DNA of 64,000 bases. It comes from Anodontia alba (Eukaryota; Mollusca; Bivalvia; Lucinida; Lucinidae). Positions 12,941-26,600 of this stretch are shown one piece after another; the stretch's first letter is position 1; each line of letters opens with the position of its first letter. Below the pieces are notes generated by a model. The model did no database searches. It saw nothing but the letters and a program-made list of their open reading frames with translations, and was not told the origin of the DNA. The stretch covers positions 66,119,197-66,183,196 of the forward strand of contig OZ024829.1 in NCBI GenBank assembly GCA_964016985.1, read 5' to 3'. Both the position numbers and the translations under genes were made by a program.

Positions 12941-15900
12941 TTGTTACTGAAAAGACAAAAACTATATACCCCCATTATACTTCATATGCCAGGGGAATAA
13001 ATATGTCATAACACTTTTAAAGATATTTATATATCAATGGTATTTTACATCCGTATTACTTTCATATACTTGTACACATCTAGACAGACATTGCTCCTAG
13101 TTTTCATCACATAAAGAGAAACACCTTAGCTTTCATGACCATAGCACTACATTGCTAAACAAAACAATGTTAAATATGTTATGACAATGACAATTTGTAT
13201 TCTTTGACCATGATCATATATGACAATGAACTGACCAAGATATGATAATGGATAGAACATATTCATTTCAAAGTCTTGTCACAGTTTGTGATGTTACCAT
13301 AATCAAAATACAGTCATAACAAAGACAAAGTCCATTTTACTACCTATAGATGTGTCTAAAAATAGAAAGACGTTTGTTGAAGCTAATGTCGCAACTGTGT
13401 ACTAAAATGTGAAAACAAGCACCAGAAGAGTAAGAGTTGTCATCCTTGTTTAGCTCGGGGAGATAAACAATCAGTGAAAGGAAGATAAAATAATCAGTGA
13501 AGTGAAAGTACTTGTAAAGTTTTACAGTTTGTAGTCTTCATTTAGGGTGGTCGCTAGGATGGACACTAGGATACACGTATGTATACTGACAAACGAAAGG
13601 ACGGACAGATGGACACTTGCACGCCCATGTCGCCCATGCTAAAGCAGGTGCAACAAAAACGGCTGGATGAATGGTAAACAGTGTAGACTCTGATCAGATG
13701 CTGTGTTTGTTCTGTGGCATCAGATCTGGATCTACAATCTTTACTTAGGCCTGTCTGCCCAAATACATAGGGTTCATACGGTATGAACAATATTGTACTT
13801 GACCAGCTTACCTCTTTGTTACTTTCGTAGACCTGTACAACGTGCTGTAACACTGTTTCAACTGTACTTATATCCACAATATTGTACATGAAGGCAGCTC
13901 CAGATATCTGACCAGTACACACACATAATGCCTAGCAGAAAAAAGAAACTTAATATCCAGTAAATGTAACAACAAAAACATAAATGAACAAGAGGACCAT
14001 GATGGTCCTATATCGCTCACCTGACCAAACAGATTTGCATATTTACTGTTGAAGTTTCAGCCAAGTTCACTGCTCTAGCACTAACCACCCCCACCCACTC
14101 CACCACACCCCTGGCCATGTTTTTTTACAAATCTTGACAACTTGAACTGAATCTTAAAAGAGGGTCACCAAAGGAACATTTCTGCCAAGTTATATTGAAA
14201 TTGGTCCAGTGGTTCAAAAGTTTTATATAGCTATAAAGCCCTACGCCCTAACGGCCATGTTTTTTGAGGAATCATGACAGCTTGAACAAACTTGGTAGAG
14301 GGTCACCAAAGGAACATTCCTGCCAAGTTATATTGAAATCTGTTATATTGAAATCTGTTCAGTGGTTTCTGACAAGAAGATTTTTAAAGTTTTCTATTTA
14401 GATATATAGGGAAAACAAGAAGATTATTTTTCAAGTTTTCTATATAGATATATAGGGAAAATAAGCCCCACCCCCTTGCAGCCATATTTTTTGAAGAATC
14501 ATGATGGCTTGAACAACCTTGGAAGAGGGTGACCAAAGACACATTCCTTCCAAGTTATATTGAAATTGGTCCATTGGTTTCTGCCAAGAAGATTTTTAAA
14601 GTTTTCTATATAGATACATATAAACGGAAAATAAGCCCTGCCCCCTGGTGGCCATGTTTTTTGACAAATCCAAACGGCTTGAACAATCTTGGTAGAGGAT
14701 CACCAAAAGAACATTTTTGCAAAATTATATGGAAATCGGTCCAGTGGTTTGGGACGAGCTGATTTTTACATTTTTCTATATATAGGGAAAGTAAGCCCCG
14801 CCCCCTGGCAGCCATGTTTTTTGACAAATCCAAATGACTCTAACAATCTTGGTAGAGGATCACTAAAGGAACATTTCTACAAAATTATATAGAAATCAGT
14901 CCAGTGGTTCTGACAAGAAGATTTTTAAAGTTTTCTATATAGATATATAGGGAAAATAAGCCCCACCCCCTGGCAGCCATGTTTTTTGATGAATCCAAAT
15001 GGCTTGAACAATCTTGGTAGAGGATCACCAAAGTAACATTTTTGCAAAATTATATTGAAGTCGGTCCAGTGGTTTCGGACAAGAAGATTTTTAAAGTTTT
15101 CTATATAGATATATAGGGATAATAAGCCCTGCCCTCTGGTGGCCATGTTTTTTGACAAATCCAAATGGCTTGAACAATCTTGGTAGAGGATCAACAAAGG
15201 AACATTTCTGCAAAATCATATGGAAATCGGTCCAGTGGTTTCGGACAAGAAGATTTTTACATTTTTTAATATAGATATTCAGGGAAAATAAGCCCCGCCC
15301 CCTGGCGGCCATGTTTTTTGACTAATCGAAATGGCTCGAACAATCTTGGTAGAGGATTACCAAAGGAACATTTCTGCAAAATTATATGGAAATCGGTCCA
15401 GTGGTTTCTGACAAGAAGATTTTTAAAGTTTTCTATATAGATATATAGGAAAATTTAGCCCCGCCCCCTGGCGGCCATGTTTTTTGACGAATCCAAATGG
15501 CTTGAACAACCTTGGTAGAGGATCACTAAAGGAACATTTTTGCAAAATTATATTGAAATCGGTCCAGTGGTTTCAGACAAGAAGATTTTTAAAGTTTTCT
15601 ATATAGATAAACAGGGAAAATAAGCCCCGCCCCCTGGCGGCCATTTTTTTTTGATGAATCCAAATGGCCTGAACAATCTTGGTAGAGGATCACCAAAGGA
15701 ACATTTCTGCAAAATTATATGGAAATCAGTCCAGTAGTTTCTGACAAGAAGATTTTTAAAGTTTTCTATATAGATATATAGGGAAAATAAGCCCTGCCCT
15801 CTGGTGGCCATGTTTTTTGACAAATCCAAATGGCTTGAACAATCTTGGTAAAGGATCACCAAAGGAACATTTCTGCAAAATTACATTGAAATCGGTCCAG

Positions 15901-17651
15901 TGGTTTCTGACAAGAAGATTTTTAAAGTTTTCTATATAGATATATTGGGAAAATAAGTCCCACCCCTTGGCAGCCATGTTTTTTGACGAATCCAAATGGC
16001 TTGAACAATCTTGGTAGAGGATCACCAAAGGAACATTTTTGCAAAATTATATTGAAGTCGGTCCAGTGGTTTCGGACAAGAAGATTTTTAAAGTTTTCTA
16101 TATAGATATATAGGGAAAATAAGCCCTGCCCTCTGGTGGCCATGTTTTTTGACAAATCCAAATGGCTTGAACAATGTTGGTAGAGGATCAACAAAGGAAC
16201 ATTTCTGCAAAATCATATGGAAATTGGTCCAGTGGTTTCGGACAAGAAGATTTTTACATTTTTTAATATAGATATATATGGAAAATAAGCCCGCCCCCTG
16301 GCGGCCATGTTTTTTCACTAATCGAAATGGCTCGAACAATCTTGGTAGAGGATCACCAAAGGAACATTTCTGCAAAATTATATGGAAATCCGTCCAGAGG
16401 TTTCTGACAAGAAGATTTTTAAAGTTTTCTATATAGATATATAGGAAAATTAAGCCCCCCCCCCCCCGCCCCCTGGCGGCCATGTTTTTTGATGAATCCA
16501 AATGGCTTGAACAATCTTGGTAGAGGATCACTAAAGGAACATTTTTGCAAAATTATATTGAAATTGGTCCAGTGGTTTCAGACAAGAAGATTTTTAAAGT
16601 TTTCTATATAGATATATAGGGAAAATAAGCCCCGCCCCCTGGCGGCCATGTTTTTTGACAAATCCAAATGGCCTGAAGAATCTTGGTAGAGGATCACCAA
16701 AGGAACATTTCTGCAAAATTATATGGAAATCAGTCCAGCAGTTTCTGACAAGAAGATTTTTAAAGTTTTCTATATAGATATATAGGGAAAATAAGCCCCG
16801 CCCCCTGGCGGCCATTTTTTTTGACGAATCCGAATGGCCTGAACAATCTTGGTAGAGGATCACCAAAGGAACATTTCTGCAAAATTATATGGAAATCAGT
16901 CCAGCGGTTTCTGACAAGAAGATTTTTAAAGTTTTCTATATAGATATATAGGGAAAATAAGCCCCGCCCCCCTAGCGGCCATGTTTTTTGACGAATCCAA
17001 ATGGCTTGAACAATCTTGGTAAAGGATCACCAAAGGAACATTTCTGCAAAATTACATTGAAATTGGTCTAGTGGTTTCTGACAAGAAGATTTTTAAAGTT
17101 TTCTATATAGATATATAGGGAAAAATAAGCCCCGCCCCCTGGCGGCAATGTGTTTTGACGAATCCAAATGGCTTGAATAATCTTGGTAGAGGATTACCAA
17201 AGGAACATTTCTGCAAAATTTCATTGAAATCGGTCCAGTGGTTTCTGAAAAGAAGATTTTTAAAGTTTTCTATATAGATACATAGGGAAAATAAGCCACG
17301 CCCCCTGGTGGCCATGTTTTTTGACGAATCCGAATGGTTTGAACAATCTTGGTAGAGGATCACCAAAGGAACATTTCTGCAAAATTATACTGAAATCGGT
17401 CCAGTGGTTTCTGACAAGAAGATTTTTTAAGTTTTTAGTTAAAAAATCTATTTTTAGCTCCTGTGACCTAGATATGCAATGGACCGGAACCATTTGAACA
17501 ATTTTGAAAGAGGACCAACCAAGGATCATTCCTGTGAAGTTTGGTCAAAATCCAATCAGTGGTTTAGGAGGAGATGTTGTTTAAATATTGTGGACAGACG
17601 GACAGACATACGGACGACGACGACGGACAGTGAGTGATCACAAAAGCTCAC

Positions 17652-17682
<31 letters not shown>

Positions 17683-20600
17683 GTGAAGAGAAACAAGACA
17701 ATTTGCTCAACTGATAAAAACAGCTATTCCATATTTGAAATGCCCTGCAACATTCTTCCAGTATTGCCACAGCAACTGAGACACAAATCCGACGATACCA
17801 TAGTACTAAAGAAGATTTTTAAGTGTTTTACCATATATGGGCATTCTGTTCAGTGGTGCAGAACCATTTGAACAAATTATCAACATCCCTTCAACAGATG
17901 GCCCCATGTGAAATCTGATGAAAACTGGCCAAGCGGTTTGAGAGAAGAAGACGTTCAAAGATTTCATAATTTTATACATGTATATAGCCCAGGGGCAAGG
18001 GCAAAAATTTTGATCCTAATTAAAAAGTTTTACTGCCATTAGTCTTAAGTACATATTGAAAAAAAAAAAAAAAATTTCAACTTTTCCCCCATACAAATCC
18101 ACAGAGACGCAATTTGAACTTGGGGTAAAAAGGTCAAAGGTCAAACCTACGATCATCATTTGAACTAATTGGTAGACCTTGAGACCACGATGCTATATAC
18201 CAAGATTCAGCCCCAAAGCTTTCTTGGTTCTGGAGAAGAAGATTTTATAGAGTTTTTACTATATATGGACATGGAGGTCATCTGGCTCAATGGCGCAGAA
18301 CCATTTGAACAAATTGGCAATACCCTTTTGACAGAAGGCCCCATGTGAAATCTGGTGAAAATTGCTCAAGCAGTTTCAGAGAAGAAGACATTTAACAAGA
18401 GCTGTCAGCAGATAGCATAGCTTGCCTGGAATTGGGGGTGATACTGGAATGTCAGGGTGCTCTTTTGGACCAGTCTGATCTGGGTCTGCACTGTTTGCTT
18501 AGGCCTATCTGTCCCAATATTTAGAATCATTACGGTAAGAGGAAATGTTATAGCATTTTAGCTCTTGATAGGATTTCTTGTGCTATGGTTTGGTCATTTG
18601 TTGTCATGAATTTGACATTATAAGGGATCAATTATAAAATTTCTAAGTCTGTGACCTTGACCTTGAGGTCAAAGGCATGGGTTGGGGTGATGATTAAAAC
18701 TTTGGACCTGTATCTATCATCATTCCAACTAAGAACCAAATCTATCATATGGTTTGGAAAATATGAGCTCTTAAAACACTTTAATTTAAAATTTCTAAGT
18801 TCTTAACTTTGACCTTGAGGCCATGGGCAAGGGCTGTGAGTATTGCTAAATAAAACTTTAGACCTGTATCTATCATCATGTCAAATATGAACAAAATCCA
18901 TCATAGGGTTTGGAAAATATGAGCTCTTAAAAAACTTTAATATAAAACTTTTAAGTCTGTGACCTTGACCTTGAGGTTATAGGCATGGGCAGGGTATTGC
19001 TGAATAAAACTTTGGAACTGTATCTATCATCATACCAAATATAACAAAATCCATCATACAGTTTGGAAAATATGAAATCTTAAAAATTTTTAACATTAAA
19101 AATTTCTAAGTCCATGACCTTGACCTGACCTTGACCTTGAGGTGATGGGCTGGGGTATTGCTGAATAAAACTTTGGAACTATATCTATCATCATACCAAA
19201 TATGAATCAAATCTATCAAATGGTCTGGAAAATATAAGCTCTTAAAAAACTTTAACGTAAATGTGGATGCTGACGCCGACGCCGGGGTAATGCAATAGCT
19301 CTTCCTGGACTTCGTCCTGGTGAGCTAGAAATTTCACGATTTTATACATGTATATATATAGCCACATAACCCTCAGGGGACAAAATTTTGATTTTAACTA
19401 AAAATGATTTACATCTTAAATCACAAATTGTAAATTTCATCCATTAGTCTTTACCACATTTTGAGAAAATGACTTTTCAACATTTTCCCCATACAAATGC
19501 ATGAGGACGCAAATTTGAACTTGCTGAAAAAAGGTCAAAGTCAACTTACCTTCATCATTTGAACAAATTTTGCAGACCTTGAGTCCTCAATGCTACATAC
19601 CAAGATTCAGCCCCAAAGCTTTCTTGATTTTGGAGAAGAAGATTTTTAAGTGTTTTTACCATATATGGGCATGGCAGCCATCTTGTTCAATGGTGCAGAA
19701 CCATTTGATCAAATTGGCAATACCCTTTTGACAGAAGGCCCCAAGTGAAATCTGGTGAAAATTGCACAAGCAGTTTCAGAGAAGAAGACAGTTAAAAATT
19801 ACAAAGTTTTATACATGTATACAGCCCAGGGGGAAGGGCAGATAACACCCAGAGGACAAAATTTTGATTAAATCTAAAATGTTTTACTACTTAATCACTC
19901 ATTGTAAGGTTCAATCATTAGTCTTTAATACATTTTGAGAAAATCACTTTTCAACATTTTCCCCATACAAATGCATGGGGATGCAAATTTGATCTTGCTG
20001 TAAAAAGGTCAAAAGTCATCCTAGGGTCAATATTTGAACAAACTTGGTAGACCTTGAGTCCATGATGCTATATACCTAGATTCAGCCTTAAGCTTTCTTG
20101 GTTCTGGTGAAGAAGATTTTTAAGTGTGTTTACCATATATGGGCATGGCAACAATCTTGATTCACAGACCATGACCATTTGTACAAATTTTTAATCCCCC
20201 TTTAATAGAAGACTCCACATGAAGTTTGAAAAAAATTGGCCCAGGGGTTTCAGAGGAGAAATCATTCAAATGTGTGGATAGACAGATGGATGACAGACAG
20301 CAAGTGATCACAACAGCCTATCCTGACCCAGCTCAGGTGAGCTAAAAAGAAAAAAAAGTTATATATATGATCAGCTAAGTTCTAGACAAGCCTACACACA
20401 AACTATCTGACAAAAGCATCTGTACAGTTTCAAAGATCGGCATAAAACTGTTTAAGGAGTTAGGGACACAAGGTACATACTGTCAGAGGGTGGGCAACTA
20501 CGGCACCACACACCCCCAATCATGGAAAGCCAAATACCATGTCCCTTAGCTTTTCTTCAAAACTTTTACTTATTACCTGATAATCTGAAGTGATTGTCTC

Positions 20601-23600
20601 CAAGTTAATAAGAACATCTGTTAATTTTGTCAGCAGAGATGAGACATGGGCTCGAGATTCAGTTTTTCCGTCTTTACACATTGAAATTATAGTCTGACTC
20701 AGACCCAGCAGGCAACCAGTTCTGTAAGAAAAGTAAGTAATGTTTTAAGTAACTCGCAAAGTATAAATTAGAGGGCCCAAGTGGGCCAGAAACTGATTAC
20801 CTGGATTAGGCTGATCATGATATGTTACATTGTGCCATGTTGGCCATCTTGGCTATCAGATCAGATTGCTTTAGCAATTCAACATTTGATGTTGTTTGAA
20901 GAGTTTTAAGACTGCTACCGTGGCTGTCATCTTGAATATTGGAACTGAATGATTTTAGCAATTCTTAATCTCCATGTCACCCTAATGCCTCCCATCAAGT
21001 TTGGGCTCAATCTGACTTATGGCCGCCATCTTGGATAGTGGAACAGAATGATTTTAGCAATTCTCATCTCCATAACACCCCAATGCCTCCCATCAAGTTT
21101 AAGCTCAATCCAACAAACTGTTGCAGATGTGATTTGAAGATTTTCAAAATGGCTGCCATGCTGGCCACCTTGGATATCAAGAGAGAACCATTTTAGCCAT
21201 CTCAAATCTCCATGTTGCCTTGATGCCTTCTACCAAGTTTTGGCTCAGTCAAACTTACTGTTTGGAAGCAGATAACAATTGAAGATTTTCAAGATCGCTT
21301 CAGTGGCGGCCATCCTGGATATCGTAAGAGAATGATTTCAGCAATTCTGAATCTCCTTGTCCCTCCAATGCCTCCCACCAAGTTTTGGCTCATTTTGACT
21401 TACCTATTGGGAGCAGATGTGGTTTGATAATTTTCAAGATGGCAGCCATGGCCGCCATCTTGGATGTCAGAATAGAATCATTTTAGCAATTATGAATCTC
21501 TATGTTGCTCTGATGCCTACAATCAAGTTTCAGCTCCATCCAGACTTAGAGCAGGGATGTTGTTTGAAGAATTACAAAATGGCCACCATGGAGGCCATCT
21601 TGGATATCGGAACTGAATGAATTTAGCAGTTCTGAATCTCCATGTTCTTACTATGCCTCCCATAAAGTTTCAGCTGAAGCTGACTTACGATTTGGCAGGA
21701 GATGTGGTTTCAAGAATTTCAAGATGGCCACTATGGCAGCCATCTAGGATACCTGAACCAAACGAGTTTAGCAATTCTGAATCTCTATGTCGCCCAAATG
21801 CCTCCCATCAAGTTTGGGCTCAATCGGACTTAGCATTCGGGAGCAGATGTAGTTTAAAAATTTTCAAGATGGTCACCATGGCCATCTTGGTTAGCAGAAC
21901 ATACAATTTTAGCAATTCTGAATCTTCATGTTCTCTCGATCCCTCCCATCTTTTCAGCTCAATCCCACTTAAGGTTAGGGATGTTGTTTGAACAATTTCA
22001 AGATGGCCACCATGGCTGCCATCTTGGATATCAGAACAGAACGATTTCAGCAATTCTGTATCTTCATGTGGCCCCTATGCCTCCCACAAAGTTAAGGCTG
22101 AATCAGACAGTGTGGGGGTGCAGATGTGGTTTGAAGATTTTCAAGATGGCTGCCATGGTGGCTATCTTGGATATGGGAATGCAAGATTTATAGACATTCA
22201 AAATCTCTCTGTAGCCCTAATGCCTCCCACCAAGTTTCAACTCAATCTGACTTACAATTCTGGAAAGAATGTCAAAAATGTGAAAAGTTAACAACCAAGT
22301 GAGGGACGAATGACAAACAACAAGCCACCATATAAGCTGACCTGGAGCAAAGCTCCAGGTGAGCTATCAATTGAAAATCTTAGATGGCTGCTGTGGTGGC
22401 CATCTTGGATACTGTAACAAAATACTTTTATGAATTCTGAGTCTCCATGTCTCCCCGATGCCTCCCACCAAGTTTGGGCTCAATCAGACTTAGCGTTTGG
22501 GAGCAGATGTCGTTTAAGATTTTCAAGATGGCCCACATGGCCATCTTGGACAGCAGAACGATTTTAGCAATTCTGAATCTCCATGCCCTCTCGATGCCTC
22601 CTATCAAGTTTCATCGCAATCCAACTCTAGGTTTGAGAGATGTTGTTTGAACAATTTCAAGATGGCTACCATGGGTGCCATCTTGGATATCAAAAGGGAA
22701 TGATTTTAGCAATTCTGAATCCCCATGTCACCCCAGTGCCTCCCACCAAGCTTGGGCTCAATCAGACTTAGTGTTTGGGAGCAGATGTGGTTTGAAGATT
22801 TTCAAGATGGCTCCTGTGGCGGCCATCTTGGATATCCAAATGCAACTTTGTTAGCAATGCTGAATCTCCATGTAGCCTAAATGCCTCTCACCATGTTTCA
22901 GCTCAACCTGACTTACAATTCTGGAAAGGACGTCGAAAATGTGAAAAGTTAACAGTGGATGGACAGATGACAGATGGATGCTGGACAACAGGCCACTGCA
23001 AAAGCTGACCTGGAGCAAAGCTCCAGATGGGCTACAATTGAAATGGGAAAAAGAAAGCAAAATAAATTCAAGCATCATGGGTTTTCTTTTACACAATATA
23101 CTTCAACCCTCTGTAGGTGTATACAAAATCTAAAGACTTTTGCTCTCATAAGAGCTGAGAAATGTGTGGCAAAAAAATTTACTGGAAAGAAAGAAAACTG
23201 TACAAATAAAGGGACAGTTTTCTTTATTTCCAGTAAATCCTCATGTTTATGCAGATTCTCTCTTACACAACATGTCATACTCAATGTTTGTACCAAATTT
23301 CAAATTCTAGGTAGATAGTACACGAGAAATGTTTGACGAAAAAAATGTTTACACACACACACATACACAGNNNNNNNNNNNNNNNNNNNNNNNNNNNNNN
23401 NNNNNNNNNNNNNNNNNNNNNNNNNNNNNNNNNNNNNNNNNNNNNNNNNNNNNNNNNNNNNNNNNNNNNNNNNNNNNNNNNNNNNNNNNNNNNNNNNNNN
23501 NNNNNNNNNNNNNNNNNNNNNNNNNNNNNNNNNNNNNNNNNNNNNNNNNNNNNNNNNNNNNNNNNNNNNNCAACAGACTCATAAATAAAAACACCAATAT

Positions 23601-26600
23601 CTGTAAATCTAAACTCATGAGTCTAGCAAAATGTAAATCATGGGAATATCAAACCTCCAACAACTGAAGGTTAGATATGCTGTTCTTGGAATACTAAGAA
23701 TCTGCTTTACTGCCATGTTTCACAAAGAGATGGTCCCTGGCTGGTAAATACAGTCCTAAAAGGGCTTAACCCTTTCATCATCATATATCATAATCGGATT
23801 TTTGATTAACTTGCAGGTACAGGGGCAACATCCACATCAGTGGGCCCCCTTCCAGATAGCTGGCTTGCTGCACACATGGCAGATCTCACACCAGATCTCC
23901 AGGTACGTCTATCATGAGGGTTGATAGCTGAGAGCTTCCACTCTCTGCAATCCCTCTCTGTCAGCTGCTTCCATGTCATTTTGGGTCTCCCAGGCCCACG
24001 CTTTCCATCAACCTGTATGTCAAAGGCTGTCTTGATTGCACCACTGGAGCGTTCCACATGTCCATACCATCGAAGTCTTCTCTCCTTCAGAATGAGATCC
24101 AGATCCTCAACGCCAAGCTACACAAGTAGATCATTGGACCTGGTGGTGACAATGTCTTGCGGCCTGACATTGCAGATCTGTCTGATCATTTCCCTGTCAT
24201 TTCGCTGCAGACGCTGGAGGTTCGGCTTTGTCAATGGCCAAGTCTCGCTGGCATGGAGCATTGCGCTCCACACACAAGAGCTGTACACATGGCCACGTGT
24301 TTTGAAAGAGAGGTGGCGTGAAGAGAGGACTGGTAGCAGATCCTTGAACTTCTTCCAGGCTGTTTTCACACGTGTTGTGGTTGAAAGTTCACAGCCACCT
24401 GCTGCTGAGAGCATGTCTCCTAGGTAGCAAAAGGAAGCTACCACCTCAAGCTTGTAAGGTCCGACCTGGACTACCTTCTGTGGTCTGCCATCGAAGGGGC
24501 GTGCAGTTCCTTGGCACCGTGTACATCTATAGTCAGGGTCCTTTTTCAAGCGCTTGAGCCCACTGCATTTCTTGTGCACCCAGTGCTTGCAGCCATACAG
24601 ACCAATACAAGTACCTTTGCAAACAGTGCAGATCCAGATGAGATGGCTTGTAATGAGCCATCTCATCAGGATCTTCACTGTTTGCCATTCTATTATTGAT
24701 TTTTGACAGAAACCCATAACTCAGGGTTGAAAGGGTTAAACATGTTTTCGATACAAAAGAGAAGACTTCTGATAGCTGCAGTCAATTACCTGTTGTCTCC
24801 TGGTGAGAGACAGCATTCTTCCAGGGCATACAGAGCTTTCATAGTCTCCAGAGACCCCTGAAACAGCATAAAATACATGGTAGATATGGGAAATAAAGTA
24901 CACATAATACATACTAGTTACTGAAAATAAAATGCTACAGTACACAAATACATAGCAGATACAAACTTAAGTTCAACTCCTGATCACACCCTGCTGATGT
25001 CCAGGCTGGAACAGAGCTTTGAATGATTTAGTATACAGGTTCAGGCTATTTTTCCACAACAGGCCTCAAGTTATTCCCATTTTTGCTGATATTTGAGTAA
25101 CTATGTGTACATGCTTACAATTTCATAACTAGAGGCCCAAGTGTGCCAGAAATCGCTCACCTGGATTAGGCTGATCATGATATGTTACATTGTGCCATGG
25201 TGGCAATCTTGGCTATCAGATCAGATTGCCTTTAGCAATTCAGAATCTGATGCTGTTTGAAGAGTTTCAAGATTGCCACCATGACCGCCATCTTGGATAC
25301 TGGAACTGAATGATTTAGCAATTCTGAATCTCCATGTCACCCCAATGCCTCCCATCAAGTTTCGGCTCAACCTGACTTACTGTTTGGGAGGAGATGTGGT
25401 TTGAAGAATTTCAAGATGGTGGCCATTTTGGACATTGGACCAGAATGATTTCAGCAATTCAATAACACCCCCATGCCTCCTATCATGTTTAAGCTCAATC
25501 AGACTTACCATTCAGTAGCAGATGTGATTTGAAGATTTTCAAGATGGCTGCCATGGTGGGCAGCTTGGGTATCAGAACGGAACCATTTTAGCAATTCTAA
25601 AATAAATCTCCATGCTGCCCCCATGCCTTCCACCAAGTTTCCGCTCCATCCAACTTTACTGTTCAGGAGGAGATAACAACTGAACACTTTCAAGATGGCC
25701 ACCATGGCTGCCATCATGGATATGATTCTGATGGAGATGTAGAAAATGTGAAAAGTTACTGATGGACATATGGATGAGGGGTGAACCTAGTCAACAGACC
25801 ATGGCATAAGCTGACCTGGAGCAAAGCTCCAGGTGAGCTAACAATAGAAGATCTTCAAGATGGCTGCTGTGGTGGCCATCATAGATATCGCAACAGAATG
25901 TTTTTAGCAATTCTGAATCTCCATGTCACCCCAAAGCCTCCCACCAAGTTTTGGCTCAATCTGACTTAACATTTTGGAGCAGATGAGGTTTTCAAGATAG
26001 CCACCTTGGGGGCCATCTCAGATATTGGACCAGAACTATTTTAGAAGTTCTGAATCTCTATGTCATTCCGATGCCGCCCATCAAGTTTGGGCTTAATCCA
26101 CATTCAGTTTGGGAGGAGATGTTAAGAAGACTTTGAAGAGGGCACCCATGGCAGCCATATTGGATGTCAGTATGGAACGAATTTAGCAGTTCTGAATCTC
26201 CAATGCCTCCCATGTTTCAGCTTAATCCTACTAACCGTTCCAGAGTAGAAGCAGATGTCGTTTCAAGATTTTCAAGCTTGCCATCATGGCGGCCATCTTG
26301 GATATTGGAATGGAACCAATTTAGCAATTCTAAATTTCCATGTCGTCCCAATGCCTCCCACTAAGGTTGGACTGAATCCGATTAACTGTCCAGGAGCAGA
26401 TGTGGGGGCCATCTTGGATACAGGGTGGCCACACATGTTTAGCAATCAAATTCCCTGATTTTTCCCTGATTTGATTTGATTTTCCCTGATTAAAAACCTT
26501 AATATTATCGCAATGGCCCCTACTTTTAGAAGTCATATACTGATTCAAATGCTGTCAAGTGACATGTTTATACACAATGCTGTCACAATATTCTTAATTA

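Larger units (their letters stand above)
17690..20347. mobile_element. Satellite-core element split by a nested element
   Basis: Two to three long units (about 500 bp) with CCCCATACAAAT, AGCCCCAAAGCTTTCTTGG and ATATATGGGCATGG, ending in GACAGACAGC and the tail CAGCTCAGGTGAGCTAA near 20347. A shorter relative is at 54897-55328. The unit at 18.0-19.4 kb is interrupted by 18394-19328. Confidence 0.6.

Noticed and set aside
12507..12950. 147-codon ORF ending in Thr-His repeats
   Set aside because: Half of it is the translated CA microsatellite and the rest is a diverged repeat unit.
14606..17529. Chain of minus-strand ORFs of about 90 codons (SLYIYIENFKNLLVRN type)
   Set aside because: They follow the 166-bp satellite period, overlap one another, and shift frame with each unit. 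No gene-like start or conservation pattern is visible.
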